A stretch of 64,000 nt of DNA from positions 1 through 64,000 of the forward strand of contig DCVT01000041.1 of NCBI GenBank assembly GCA_002328075.1, given 5' to 3'. The notes beneath the pieces are model-generated. The model ran no database searches. It was not told the origin of the DNA and saw only the letters and a list, made by a program, of their open reading frames with translations. The stretch comes from Anaerolineales bacterium UBA2181. Its GTDB lineage: Bacteria > Chloroflexota > Anaerolineae > Promineifilales > UBA4811. Below are positions 8,358 to 18,600 of the stretch, piece after piece. Each line of letters starts with the position of its first letter. The stretch's first letter is position 1. The translations under genes were made by a program, and so were the position numbers.

Positions 8358-9020
8358 ATGGTGCATCTCATACCTGTTCCATTCATGATAGTGACGGTGG
8401 CGTTGCTTATCCGGTCCGAGTCGCAGCCGGTACGCCCGCGCGTCAGGATTTGGAAGCCGTTCTCATCGCTCCTCATGATCAGCGTGGCGGCTCTGGCATG
8501 GTTGCGGCCGCATTCCGACCCAGCGTACACCAGTTGGATTCTGGCAGCCTTGGTCCTTTCGACGGTGGGGGATGTTGCCCTCATGTTCGGGAGCCCACGG
8601 GCTTTTCTGGCTGGATTGGTGGCTTTTCTTCTGGCGCACATAGTCTATTCCACTGCCTTTACGCTGTGGAATGGGTTGCAGTCGGCCGACTGGGTGACCG
8701 GTGCTGTTCTGCTGGTGCTGGGGAGCTGGCTCTATCGCTATGTCTTGCCGGGATTGGGTCGACTGCGGCTGCCGGTTGCGTTGTACATCGTTGTCATCTG
8801 CGTGATGCTGAACCGGGCTTTTTCAACCTTGTGGGGAGATGCGTTCTCTCCCATCCAGCGGTGGATGATAGCCATCGGTGCGCTGTTCTTTTGGATTTCG
8901 GACCTGATGCTGGGCTTGAACAGATTTGGCCGGCCGTTCTCTTGGAACCGGATCAGCCTGGCCTTTTATTACGCCGGTCAGGCGCTGTTGGCGCTGAGCG
9001 CGTCCTATTTTGTCGCCTGA
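8358..9020 (+). CDS. YhhN/TMEM86-family membrane protein (lysoplasmalogenase-like)
   Basis: About 220 residues forming roughly eight transmembrane helices, with the family's spacing and acidic residues in the membrane (STVGDVALMFG, WISDLMLGLNRF). Characterised relatives hydrolyse the vinyl-ether bond of lysoplasmalogens; bacterial members are mostly untested. Plasmalogens in bacteria are mainly found in anaerobes, which fits the rest of the window. ATG 8358 follows GGGAGGG (8341-8347); GTG 8355 directly before it is also possible. An inverted repeat over its promoter suggests regulation. Confidence 0.8.
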   Translation: MVHLIPVPFMIVTVALLIRSESQPVRPRVRIWKPFSSLLMISVAALAWLRPHSDPAYTSWILAALVLSTVGDVALMFGSPRAFLAGLVAFLLAHIVYSTAFTLWNGLQSADWVTGAVLLVLGSWLYRYVLPGLGRLRLPVALYIVVICVMLNRAFSTLWGDAFSPIQRWMIAIGALFFWISDLMLGLNRFGRPFSWNRISLAFYYAGQALLALSASYFVA

Positions 9021-9075
9021 GCTGACCGTCAGGCGTGCCCAGGTGATCGGTCGGACAAGATTGGAGGGTGATGCG

Positions 9076-9822
9076 ATGATCCTCGTGGGCACCGTGGGTT
9101 ATCAGCCGACAAAACGCCAGGGCACGAGAAAAAAAACCGATGTACGGGAGGTGGCCAGCATGGCACACCATGCCCGTCGGTTTGGGACGGTGGAGGTGGA
9201 GTGGGACTGCTTTCCGCCGGGCGGCGGTGGCGGTTTGGTTCCCGAGTCTTTTCGATGGGTGCTGCGGTTGCCCCGATCCCTGACCCACGGCCGGGAGCTG
9301 TCTCCGGCTCTGGCATTTGACCTGGCGTCGCTTGCGGAAACCGGGCGGTTGGCGTGCCTGTTGGCGCCGTTTCCGCTGGATTTCTCCAACCGACCGGAAA
9401 ACCAGCGGTTCTTGCAGCGCCTGCAAAGTTGGGCCGGCGAGCTTCCACTGGCGGTCCAGTTCCTCAACAAGGAATGGATTGTAGAGGGGATGGAGGCGTG
9501 GCTCAGGACAATCGGGCTCTGCTACTGCGCCGTGGACTTGCCCCGGCTTCCAGGCCTGACGCAGCCGGTAGCCTGGGTAACGGGGCCCGTAGCGATGGTC
9601 CGGCTCTGCGGCCGAGATGCCGCATACTGGCAGACGAACCCAGATCGGGGACCAGACCAAGAATATGTCTACGACTTGCTGGAGCTGGCAGAATGGCTGC
9701 CCAAGATAGAGGAAATGTCGGCTTTGGCACCCCTCACGCTGGTGATCGCCAACGGTTCCCGGTCGGCGCAGATGCTCAGCGACCTACTGGACGTTCCCAC
9801 ACGGCCAGAGGCGGGCCGGTAG
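9076..9822 (+). CDS. DUF72 family protein (YecE-like TIM barrel)
   Basis: The 248-residue product begins ILVGTVGY, the usual DUF72 opening, and has the family's later features: a conserved EWDCFPPG-type strand in place of the usual YYP motif, AVQFLNKEW in the middle and a C-terminal segment ending LTLVIANGS, resembling the family's NNH region. Biochemical function is unknown for the family. ATG 9076 is chosen because GGAGG at 9063-9067 is eight bases upstream. The gene overlaps the convergent GNAT gene tail to tail by 47 bases. Confidence 0.75.
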   Translation: MILVGTVGYQPTKRQGTRKKTDVREVASMAHHARRFGTVEVEWDCFPPGGGGGLVPESFRWVLRLPRSLTHGRELSPALAFDLASLAETGRLACLLAPFPLDFSNRPENQRFLQRLQSWAGELPLAVQFLNKEWIVEGMEAWLRTIGLCYCAVDLPRLPGLTQPVAWVTGPVAMVRLCGRDAAYWQTNPDRGPDQEYVYDLLELAEWLPKIEEMSALAPLTLVIANGSRSAQMLSDLLDVPTRPEAGR

Positions 9823-10660
9823 GACGGAAATCAAAGGCATGGTAGAGATGGAGGGAGGCCGAGTTGACGGTTTGGGTGTTGAGCGAGACCTGTTCCACGC
9901 CCAGCTCCACGTACTTTTCCAACGCGTCCGCCAGGAGGCGAGCGCCTATGCCGCGCCGCTGGGCCGATGGATGAACCGTGAGCCGCGCCAGGTGCGCTCG
10001 CTGCCCTGCAACCAAGCTGACCTGAAATCCCGTCACGTGGCCTGCCACCTCGGCCACTGTAAAGCAGTCGGCCGCTTTCCAGGCTGTTTCGAGGGCTTCC
10101 AGGCTGTACTGCCAGCGAGGCTCAAAGGCGGCCGCCTCGAGATCGGCCAGTTCGCGAATATCCTCCCAGACGGCGGGACGCACCACGGCCGTCTGGTTCC
10201 CCCGACGCGGGATGCTCAGGTCAGGCTTCTCCAACGTAATCACCCATTCTACAACTCCGAATTTGAGGTCGACCAACACCGGCGTGAGCCACGGTTCTAC
10301 CGGCATCGCGCAGAGCGCACGAACTCCCTGGCCCGACAACTGCTCCAGGCAGGCCTCCAGGAGTTGCCGCATGAGCTGAAAGGTGGTTTTTTCGTTCAGG
10401 TCAACCGCCGCAGCCCGTATCCACGCCACCCGCGGCGGATCGGCCGGCGCCACCAAGAACCCTACCAGGCTGTGCCGGTCCTCCGCCACCAGGGCGGTCG
10501 CGCGGCCGATCCAATCGGTGATCGGGCGCCACTCGCTGTGGAGATGGCGGTACCGGGCGCGGTGTATCAGACGTTGAATGGCTTGACTGTCGTCCGGCCG
10601 GGCCGGCCGGACGGTGGAGGAGCGGGCCGGGAACAACCAGGGTAACATGTGATGCACCAT
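9776..10660 (-). CDS. Tandem GNAT acetyltransferase
   Basis: The 294-residue protein has two GNAT-like halves. The C-terminal half (about residues 155-290) keeps the acetyl-CoA binding signature, LTVHPSAQRRGIGARLL followed by a helix, and a typical ending with NxxSLHLYHAFDF. The N-terminal half (about 15-140) is a degenerate GNAT fold and probably does not bind acetyl-CoA. The acceptor is unknown. The start codon is only 12 bases from that of the divergent GT-C gene at 10672, so the promoters must lie within or across the opposing coding starts. The last 47 bases overlap the DUF72 gene. Confidence 0.8.
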   Translation of the reverse strand: MVHHMLPWLFPARSSTVRPARPDDSQAIQRLIHRARYRHLHSEWRPITDWIGRATALVAEDRHSLVGFLVAPADPPRVAWIRAAAVDLNEKTTFQLMRQLLEACLEQLSGQGVRALCAMPVEPWLTPVLVDLKFGVVEWVITLEKPDLSIPRRGNQTAVVRPAVWEDIRELADLEAAAFEPRWQYSLEALETAWKAADCFTVAEVAGHVTGFQVSLVAGQRAHLARLTVHPSAQRRGIGARLLADALEKYVELGVEQVSLNTQTVNSASLHLYHAFDFRPTGPPLAVWERPVGR

Positions 10661-10671
10661 GAAGCAGTTGC

Positions 10672-12288
10672 GTGATGAACCAACCTAACGATAGTAACAC
10701 GGGCGGCCCTGCCGGGCAAGGCAGGTTCCTTTGCCTGCCTGCTTGTCTGGCTCTGGGGGGGATACTGGTGGCGGGCTATGTAGCCGGAGCAGCGATTGCC
10801 GGAGAGATTGGATTTCCACTTGACGACGCCTGGATTCATCAGACCTACGCTCGTAACCTGGCGCAGACCGGCCGGTGGGAGTACGTGCCGGGGCAGTTGA
10901 GCGCGGGATCAACGGCACCGCTCTGGACGCTGGTGCTGGGTCTGGGTTATCGGCTGGGTTTACCGTTTCAAGCCTGGGCATGGGGTCTTGGGGCCGTGTT
11001 GTTGGGCTTGTCCGCGTGGTTGGCCGGCCGGTTGGCGGGAATCCTTTTTCCCGCGACCCCGCGAGTTGGTACGATCACTTTGCTCTTGTTCCTGACAGAG
11101 TGGCACCTGGTCTGGGCCGCTGCCAGTGGGATGGAGTCCCTGCTCATGATTTCGCTGACGCTGATGTTGCTGCGATGGCTCGCGGGCGGGCGCCAGGGCA
11201 ACACGTCGCGATGGCGATTTGCCATCCAGTGGCTGGGCTTGGGCCTGCTCAGCGGGTTGCTGGTGCTCACCCGGCCGGACGGTTTGTTGCTGGTTGGGTT
11301 GGTCTGGGGGTCAGCGGGCCTGGCAGCATGGGCGGGTCAGCGGGACTTGCGGACGGTAGCCTGGGCCGGGTTGTTGGCCTCCGTCGCGTTGGTGACCGTT
11401 CTGGCACCTTACCTGGCGTTTAACCTTCGGGTCAGCGGTCGCTGGTGGCCGAACACGCTCTATGCCAAACAGGCCGAGTACTCTGCGTTGCTGGTCCGGC
11501 CGCTGGGTGACCGGTTGTTGCAGGTGTTGCTGCCACCGATCACCGGTTGCGTGTTGCTCCTACTGCCCGGCGCCCTTCTGGCCGGCAGCGGGGCTTGCGT
11601 GGCGCTGATTCGGCAATGGCGAACCTCGGTTGTCTCCGGCCGGATGTTGACGCGCGTGGTGCTGCTGCTGTATCCGCTGGCGCACCTGGTGCTGTACGCG
11701 GCGCGGCTACCTACCACCTATCAACACGGCCGCTACCTGTTTCCGGCGATTCCGCCGTTGCTGATCCTGGGCGTCGGCGGAAGCGCCGCCTGGCTCCGGG
11801 CGAATCACCCCAGGTTCTGGCCTCGCGTCATGGGCCGCAGCCTGGCGGGGGCATGGGTCGCCGTCTCGGCCGTTTTCTTGTTGCTTGGCGGTCAGGCCTA
11901 CGGCCGTGACGTGCAGGTGATCCAGGGAGAGATGGTTGCTGCTGGCAGCTGGCTGGCGGAGCATACCGAACCGGGGGACCTGGTGGCGGCGCATGATATT
12001 GGCGCTATTGGCTATTACGCCGGCCGGCCGCTCCTCGATTTGGCCGGGCTGCTCTCGCCGGAAGTGATTCCGCTTCTAACCGATGAAGCTGCGCTATCGC
12101 AACACGTGTTGGATAGCTCAGCCGCCTACCTGGTGACTGCGCCTGGCTGGCCGTACCGCCGGGTGACCGGCCGGCCGGATGTGCAGCTGGTTTATCAGAC
12201 CGAGTCCCGCTGGACAAAAGCAGCCCGGCTGGAGTCCAGTGCCGTGTATCGACTGCCCGAGCCGGGCCCGGAGCGCGTGGAAAGGTAG
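10672..12288 (+). CDS. GT-C type membrane glycosyltransferase-like protein
   Basis: This 538-residue polytopic protein has about ten to twelve transmembrane segments. After the first helix a periplasmic-side loop carries the acidic pair PLDDAWIHQTYARNL, where GT-C enzymes (ArnT/PMT-like, using polyprenyl-phosphate sugars) hold their catalytic acid. The C-terminal 100 residues form a soluble domain with a HDIGAIGYY segment, seen in related Chloroflexota proteins of unknown acceptor. The start is GTG 10672 or the adjacent ATG 10675; no clear ribosome binding site was found. The next gene begins nine bases after the stop. Confidence 0.75.
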   Translation: MMNQPNDSNTGGPAGQGRFLCLPACLALGGILVAGYVAGAAIAGEIGFPLDDAWIHQTYARNLAQTGRWEYVPGQLSAGSTAPLWTLVLGLGYRLGLPFQAWAWGLGAVLLGLSAWLAGRLAGILFPATPRVGTITLLLFLTEWHLVWAAASGMESLLMISLTLMLLRWLAGGRQGNTSRWRFAIQWLGLGLLSGLLVLTRPDGLLLVGLVWGSAGLAAWAGQRDLRTVAWAGLLASVALVTVLAPYLAFNLRVSGRWWPNTLYAKQAEYSALLVRPLGDRLLQVLLPPITGCVLLLLPGALLAGSGACVALIRQWRTSVVSGRMLTRVVLLLYPLAHLVLYAARLPTTYQHGRYLFPAIPPLLILGVGGSAAWLRANHPRFWPRVMGRSLAGAWVAVSAVFLLLGGQAYGRDVQVIQGEMVAAGSWLAEHTEPGDLVAAHDIGAIGYYAGRPLLDLAGLLSPEVIPLLTDEAALSQHVLDSSAAYLVTAPGWPYRRVTGRPDVQLVYQTESRWTKAARLESSAVYRLPEPGPERVER

Positions 12289-12296
12289 GATACACC

Positions 12297-13646
12297 ATGG
12301 CCGAGCCGTCTCTGCAAACGGATGACCAGAATCTAGAGTTGGTGGAAGGCAGATTGCGCCGGGTGCTCAGTCGATATGAACAATCTGACGGCCGCAGCGA
12401 CTGGATTGAGGCTATTTTGGCGGTGCACACCGCGTTGGAGGATGCGCTGGATGCCCACCTGAGCACAGGCACCGCTCGAGAAATGAGCTTTGGTCAGAAG
12501 GTGGAGCACGTGTTGCCCGGCCTCTTGACTGAATTGGAGCGACTGGACCTTGAGCGCCGGAACCTGGCGCATCCACGGATCCCGGTTCTGCCGGAGCAAG
12601 TCTACGCCACGGTCCACGGGCTGGTGGAGGTGACGCTACAGGCCTGGGGACAACTCTTTTCCACCGTTGGGCCGGACGTCGTCCACCCGCCTGGCCCTCC
12701 TCCCATTACTGCATTCGATCAAGAACCTTTGGGAGGTCCCGGCAGCGGCGGCCTAGCGCGCGCTGGACGGGCAGCGCTCGATGGTAGTCACTCCACCGAT
12801 GCGACGAGCGCGACCGTGAGCCGGGAAACCACGCGAAGAGACGGAAAGCGTGCCTGGACAGCCCTGCTGGCAGGAGTGGTGTTCCTTTTGCCGGTACCAC
12901 TGGTGCTGGGTTTTACCATGACGCTGAGGCGCGAGATGCCGAGGGAATGGTATTGGCTGCTGGTGCCGGGACTCACGTTGGCGGCGCTGCTGTTGGCAGC
13001 AGTTCGCTGGCTGGTCAGGTTCGTTTGGGCGGCCGGGCCGGTTCGGATAGTGGCTGTCATTTGCGTTGCGGCGGTCCTGGTGACCGCGGTGCTCTTACCG
13101 TTTGTTGGCCAGGATCTCCGCTGGAGCGAGCGATCGGGCTTGGCGTTGACGGTCTGGTTGGACGCTGCCGGACGGCTGGGCGGCACGTATTCTGGTTGGG
13201 CCGCCCAGAGCGGCGAGCGTGCAGCCCGACAGCTCTTTGCTATTCCGTCATTTGTTCCGCCGCCGACGCCTACCGCGTGTCCGCCCACCGCTACCCTCAC
13301 TCGTGGCCCTACAATCACCAGGACGCCCACCGCGACCCCCACCCAGACGCCTACGCCGAGCGTCACACCGACGGCGACCGCGACTCCGACCCTCACGCCG
13401 ACGCCTATCACGGTGGATGGGATTCATATTGGGCTCCAGGTTGTTGTACGGGGAGACGGAGCTGGGTTGATCGGCCGGGCAGCACCGGCGTTGGATGCTG
13501 ATTTCCGGGCGCGCTTTGCCGACGGGAGTGTGCTACTGGTGCTGGATGGACCGGTGGAAAATGACGATCACATCTGGTGGAAGGTGCAGGGCGTGATCGG
13601 GACGGGCTGGTCGGTGGCCGCTTTTCTGGCGCCGCGCGATCAATGA
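12297..13646 (+). CDS. Membrane protein: HEPN-like N terminus, three TM segments, Pro/Thr linker, SH3b domain
   Basis: The 449-residue protein is modular. Residues 1-130 are helical and acidic with an LERRNLAHPR motif resembling the R-X4-H signature of HEPN domains. Three hydrophobic segments follow (about 183-205, 217-238 and 245-268). A Pro/Thr spacer (about 320-375) leads to a C-terminal SH3b domain that includes the usual LIGRAAPALDA and WWKVQ blocks. SH3b domains bind peptidoglycan or cell-surface ligands, so the C terminus is outside the cell and the HEPN-like part inside. ATG 12297 is supported by the nearby AGG-rich sequence. Function unknown; the HEPN assignment is tentative. Confidence 0.6.
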   Translation: MAEPSLQTDDQNLELVEGRLRRVLSRYEQSDGRSDWIEAILAVHTALEDALDAHLSTGTAREMSFGQKVEHVLPGLLTELERLDLERRNLAHPRIPVLPEQVYATVHGLVEVTLQAWGQLFSTVGPDVVHPPGPPPITAFDQEPLGGPGSGGLARAGRAALDGSHSTDATSATVSRETTRRDGKRAWTALLAGVVFLLPVPLVLGFTMTLRREMPREWYWLLVPGLTLAALLLAAVRWLVRFVWAAGPVRIVAVICVAAVLVTAVLLPFVGQDLRWSERSGLALTVWLDAAGRLGGTYSGWAAQSGERAARQLFAIPSFVPPPTPTACPPTATLTRGPTITRTPTATPTQTPTPSVTPTATATPTLTPTPITVDGIHIGLQVVVRGDGAGLIGRAAPALDADFRARFADGSVLLVLDGPVENDDHIWWKVQGVIGTGWSVAAFLAPRDQ

Positions 13647-13704
13647 GCAAACCAGGAGGTAACCCTCAGCACTAGATGCCTGACTGCTCGGCCGATCGCG
13701 TTTG

Positions 13705-13713
13705 TGGTATACT
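13705..13713 (+). promoter_or_regulatory. Extended -10 upstream of the NarL-type regulator
   Basis: TGG followed by TATACT (13708-13713) forms an extended -10 element; no good -35 is present, as is usual for this promoter class. It would start the two-component operon around 13720, about 50 bases before the ATG at 13773. Confidence 0.45.
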
Positions 13714-13772
13714 CGCTTCCGTTCGGGTCAGGAGGCGCCATGTCTTTTTGAGGCGTGGCCGCAGGAGGATCG

Positions 13773-14474
13773 ATGGATAAGCCAGTGTGCATCCTCATCG
13801 TTGATGACCACCCGGTCTTCCGGCAGGGGCTGCGAGAGGTGATTGAGCTGGAGCCCATGTTCCGGGTCGTGGGTGAAGCGGCCGATGGCCAGGCTGCGTT
13901 GCAGCTTTCGCGCGAGCTCTGCCCGGACGTGATTCTTATGGACATCAACCTTCCCACCATGAATGGCCTGCAGGTCACCCGCCAGATCAAGGCGGAGCAG
14001 GCCGATATCCATATTGTGATGTTGACAGGGTATGATGATGAGGAGCAGGCGCTGCACGCCATCCGGGCCGGGGCCTCTGCCTATTGCCCCAAGGACATTC
14101 TCCCGGAGGATCTGATCCGCATCGTGCGTCAGGCAGCGGAGGGAGCCTACGTGGTGGGCCACCTCGTGCTCACCCAACAGGGCGTCCGGTCCTGGCTGGA
14201 CGAGCAGCTCACGGGCCGCGTCGGCATGCTTGCTGACGGTCTGGCCGAGGCCTTTACACCGCTTTCGCCTCGCGAGATGGAGATTCTGAGGCTGGTAACC
14301 AGGGGTATGAGCAACAAGGAGATTGCGTACAAATTGGGTATTAGCCACCAGACGGTCAAGAACCACATGACCTCGATACTGCGCAAGCTGGGCGTCGAAG
14401 ACCGTACTCAGGCGGCCGTGCACGCGCTGGGACGCGGTTGGGTACGTTTGAAGGAAACCCGAGGTGCGGGCTGA
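13773..14474 (+). CDS. NarL/FixJ-family response regulator
   Basis: The 233-residue protein has a receiver domain (residues 4-120) with the acidic pair VDDHP, phospho-acceptor Asp in ILMDINLPTMNG, and the conserved Lys in YCPKDI, followed by a LuxR-type helix-turn-helix (about 170-228) with SPREMEILRLV and NKEIAYKLGISHQTVKNH. ATG 13773 lies four bases after AGGAGG (13763-13768); the earlier in-frame GTG 13755 lacks a site. The cognate kinase is encoded nine bases downstream. The target genes are unknown; the surface-protein and Tad genes that follow are candidates. Confidence 0.93.
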   Translation: MDKPVCILIVDDHPVFRQGLREVIELEPMFRVVGEAADGQAALQLSRELCPDVILMDINLPTMNGLQVTRQIKAEQADIHIVMLTGYDDEEQALHAIRAGASAYCPKDILPEDLIRIVRQAAEGAYVVGHLVLTQQGVRSWLDEQLTGRVGMLADGLAEAFTPLSPREMEILRLVTRGMSNKEIAYKLGISHQTVKNHMTSILRKLGVEDRTQAAVHALGRGWVRLKETRGAG

Positions 14475-14483
14475 GGAGGCAAT

Positions 14484-15533
14484 ATGGCAGACGAAACACC
14501 GTTCCAAATATTGATTTCCGACTGCCGACGGGACTTGGACACCGTCCAGCGGGAGCTCAAAGAGATTGATATGCTGATTCAGCAGAGCACCGGCGAGGTG
14601 GAAAAGCTGGCCCGGCGGCACTCACATGCCACCAATCATCTTCGTCACATCCAGTCCAACCTGGAGACGGTGCCCCGCAACGACATCCGGGATGCCTATG
14701 ACGCCGTGCAGGATGCCCAACAACGTCTGTTCACCATGCGGGGGCAGTTGGAAAAGCTACAGAGCGATCAACGCAACACCGAGCGGTACGGAGCAGTGTT
14801 GCGACGCGTGTTGGAGGTGTTGGGCGCCGAGGTTGAGCCCGAGGTGGGAGAGCCGGGGAGAAAGGTGCCGGCCGACCAACCCGTGGTGGTGCGGGTGATC
14901 GAGGCGCAGGAGGGCGAACGCCGTCGGCTCTCGCGGGCCATGCACGATGGCCCGGCTCAGTCCATGACGAATTTCATCCTCCAGGCCGAGATCTGCCAGC
15001 GGTTGTTTGGCTCAGATCCCGAGCGTGCGTCGGCGGAGCTGGTGCAGCTCAAGACGGCCTCGACTGATACCTTTCAGCAGATACGGGACTTTATATTTGA
15101 GCTGCGGCCCATGATGCTGGATGACCTGGGTCTGGTTCCCACCGTTCGCCGTTACGCCGAGATGTACCGGGAGAAGAACCGGCTGCCCATCGAAGTCACG
15201 TTGTTGGGCAAGGATCGGCGCCTGGAGCCTTACCTGGAGATCACGGTCTTCCGAATAATCCAGGAGCTGCTGAACAATGTCCGAGACCACGCCCAGGCTT
15301 CTCAGGTGCGGGTGACCGTCGAACTGGAAGATCGCTGGGTAAGGGCGGCGGTGGAGGACAACGGGGTCGGTTTCAACGTGGACGAGACGCTAGTCGCGGC
15401 CCGGCAGAAACAGACACTGGGTCTCAGCACCATGTACGAACGGGTGGAGATGCTAGGGGGAAAACTGGAAATCGAAAGCAAACCCGGTCAGGGGACCCGG
15501 GTGGTGGTGGACATCCCCATCGAGGGGGACTAA
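14484..15533 (+). CDS. Cytoplasmic DegS-like sensor histidine kinase (HisKA_3)
   Basis: A long N-terminal coiled coil (about residues 1-110) with a DegS-like sensor architecture leads into a HisKA_3 domain with the phospho-acceptor in AMHDGPAQSM near residue 155, and a HATPase_c domain with the N-box IQELLNNVRDHA, G1 EDNGVGF and G2 LGLSTMYERV. No transmembrane segment is present, so the signal is intracellular, as for DegS of Bacillus. It is adjacent to a NarL-type regulator gene, an arrangement matching DegS/DegU. AGGAGG precedes the ATG. Confidence 0.92.
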   Translation: MADETPFQILISDCRRDLDTVQRELKEIDMLIQQSTGEVEKLARRHSHATNHLRHIQSNLETVPRNDIRDAYDAVQDAQQRLFTMRGQLEKLQSDQRNTERYGAVLRRVLEVLGAEVEPEVGEPGRKVPADQPVVVRVIEAQEGERRRLSRAMHDGPAQSMTNFILQAEICQRLFGSDPERASAELVQLKTASTDTFQQIRDFIFELRPMMLDDLGLVPTVRRYAEMYREKNRLPIEVTLLGKDRRLEPYLEITVFRIIQELLNNVRDHAQASQVRVTVELEDRWVRAAVEDNGVGFNVDETLVAARQKQTLGLSTMYERVEMLGGKLEIESKPGQGTRVVVDIPIEGD

Positions 15534-15620
15534 CGTGGCCCGGCCCGGCCGGCCGGACCCTGACCGACGCCGGCACCGGTCCGGCGACGTCTGACACGGC
15601 TCCGGGGTAACAAGCACGGC

Positions 15621-18600
15621 ATGGAGCCTAGTAGTTCGGCATCGTTCGAGGTTCTGTTGCTGTTTCTGGCCGGACCGCTGGCGGTCTTGGGCTGGCTGGT
15701 TTTGGTGGTGTTGGCCCTCGGCCTCTGGCGGCGGCATCGGCAGAAGGGTTCGCGGTTGGCAGCTGCCGCCGGCGATGATATGTCGGATCGACACCTCAAA
15801 ACCATTTCCCAGGTTGCCCTTCAGCCTGAAACAAACGGGGTGCTGGCGCTCTCCCAGGCGGTGGAGCCGGCGGTCGCTTCGGATGTGCCTCCACACGTGG
15901 CTGCGGGCGAGCCGCCTGGCGTCGATCGGGCGGTGGCGCTGGCTGTTCTGCTGGAGGCTGCATGGCAACAACTACGTCCAACGGCTAGCCGGTGGTTGAT
16001 GCCGCTCTTGCTCCTGGTGGTGCTGGCGGTTGGCGCCGTCTTGCGCTTCTCCGGGCTGGATTGGGATTCTGGCCAACACCTTCATCCTGACGAGAGATTC
16101 ATCACCATGGTGGCTGATGGAATCCGCCCGGTGAGCAACTTGGCGGGTTACTGGGACACCGAGAACTCGAGCCTCAACCCGCTGCGGCATGGCTCGTATA
16201 CCTATGGCATGTTACCGCTGTTCTTGACGCGTTACGTTGCGGGATGGACCGGCCGTACGAGCTACGACGAGATCGTGCTGGTGGGACGGGCGCTTTCTGG
16301 GCTGTTTGACCTGGCGGCGGTGCTGCTCTTGTTCGTGCTCGGCGCGCTCCTCTACAATCGGTGGGTCGGTTTGTTGGCGGCCGCTCTGCTCTCAGTGTCG
16401 GTCCTGGCCATTCAATTGGCACACTTTTTTGCGGTGGATTCCTTCGCCACACCGTTCATCGTGGGCGCATTTTGTGTGGCGGCCCTGGTGTTGAAGTACG
16501 GGCGCTGGTGGCTCTATGTGGCCTTTGGCGCTCTGGTGGGCCTGGCTATGGCGTGCAAGATCACCACCGCGCCGCTCATCGGAATCATCCTGTTGGTCGC
16601 CGGGCTGCGCATCGCCTCAACCTGGCCACAGGCCGGGAACGGATCCAGTTTGATTTGGAGGGAAGCGCTCAAGTGCGCCGGGGCTGCGGTAACGGCCGTG
16701 CTCATGTTCCGGGTCGCTCAACCGTATGCCTTTCAGGGGCCGGGGTTCTGGGACCTGAGTCTCAACTCTCGCTGGCTGGAGATCATGCGCGAAGTGCAAC
16801 GACAGGTCTCCGGCCGGGCAGAGTGGCCTCCGAACCACCACTGGACCGACCGTCCGATGCTGACCTACGCCTGGCAGAACCTGGTCATGTGGGGGCTGGG
16901 GTTGCCCTTGGGGCTCGCCGCGAGCCTGGGTTGGATCTGGATGGCTTGGCGCTGCTGGAGAGGACCACACGTGGAATGGCAACGCCATCTGCTGCCCTTG
17001 GTCTGGGTAGGTGGGTATTTTGCCTGGCAGAACCTGCAGTTTTGGAGCTACCTACGTTATTTTATGCCGCTCCTGCCGCTGGCGGTCCTGGTGGCTGCCT
17101 GGGCCATGGTAACCCTGGTGGGCCGGGTCAGTGGCATGGCGGGGAGAGGAGCCCGACGGGCCCGGACGCTGGCCATCGGGGTGATGGTTGTCGTTCTGGG
17201 TGGCACGGCCGTGTACGCGGTGGCCTTTGGTCAAATCTATGCGCGTCCACATACGCGGGTGCAGGCATCGCGCTGGATCTTGGCCAATGTTCCCGGTCCG
17301 GTCAATGTATTGGTTGAGACCAGTTTGGGGTTGCGGCAATACCCACTCTCCTTCATGCCTGGCCTGATCCTCGGCGCCGGTCAATCCTGGCAGGGCAGCT
17401 TCCGGGCCGAGGAGGTCGGCACGGTGGTGGCCATCACCGCGGTCTCGGCTGAGTTCCAGGGCGAGGTTGATCGGGCCGCGGTAGCGTTCCGATTGGTGCA
17501 CGACGGTGCCGAGCCACGGACGTTGGCAAGGATCGCCGGCGACTTGGGTCAATCCTCCCCGGGCGAACCCAACCGGTTCCCGATTGAGGGCATTCAGGTA
17601 GAGCCTGGCCAGCTGTACACCGTGGCACTAGAGGTGCGCGAGGGTGGGTCGTTCACCTTGCGCGGATCGCGGTTGGCGATGGAAACCGCATGGGACGATG
17701 CGTTGCCCCTGCGGGTGGACGGGCATGACCCGTTGGGAGGCATCTACCAGACTCTGGACCTTCAGCTCTTCGAGCCAGATACTGAGGAGAAGCGAGAGCA
17801 CCTCCTACGGGTGCTGGAGCAAGCCGATCTGATTGTTGTCTCTTCCAACCGGGCATACGACGCCATGCCGCGGCTTCCGTTGCGCTACCCGATGACGACG
17901 GCATACTACCAGGCGCTGTTTGACTGTCCCGATCATCGCATCCACGCTTGCGCCTACCCGGCGCAGGCGCCTGAGTCCGGCCGACTCGGCTTTGACTTGG
18001 TGGCGACGTTTGAGAGCAAGCCGTCCTTCGGGCCGCTTTCCATCTCGGACCAGTCGGCCGAAGAGGCTTTCACGGTCTACGACCATCCCAAGGTGCTCCT
18101 GTTCCAAAAGAACGCGGATTTTGATGTACAGCAGGCCCGAGAGCTGTTGAGTGCGGTGGACCTCTCCGCAGTGATCGAGCAGGGTCCGGTGCAGGCTACA
18201 CGAGCGCCGACTGCTCTTCAACTGCCGCCGGGCCGATGGCTGGCTCAAACCCGGGGAGGCACCTGGTCGGCCATGTTTGACACCCAGGATCTGTTGAACC
18301 GGCACGCCGCACTGGCGGTGGTAGCTTGGTATGGACTGTTGGTCCTTCTTGGTTGGGTGACATTCCCGCTTGTCTGGACGGCCATGCCGGGCCTGCCGGA
18401 CCGAGGTTATCCACTGGCCCGCATAATAGGCCTGTTGGTTGTGAGCTGGTTCGCTTGGATGGCCGCCAGCCTTAGGTGGTTGCCGTTCACGCGAGGGGTG
18501 CTCTGGTCAGGTGCCGGTGCTCTTGTGCTGGTCAGCGCACTGTTGACGCGGCGACCCGCGGCGCAGATGCTGTTGTGGCTGCGCAGTCACTGGCGACATC

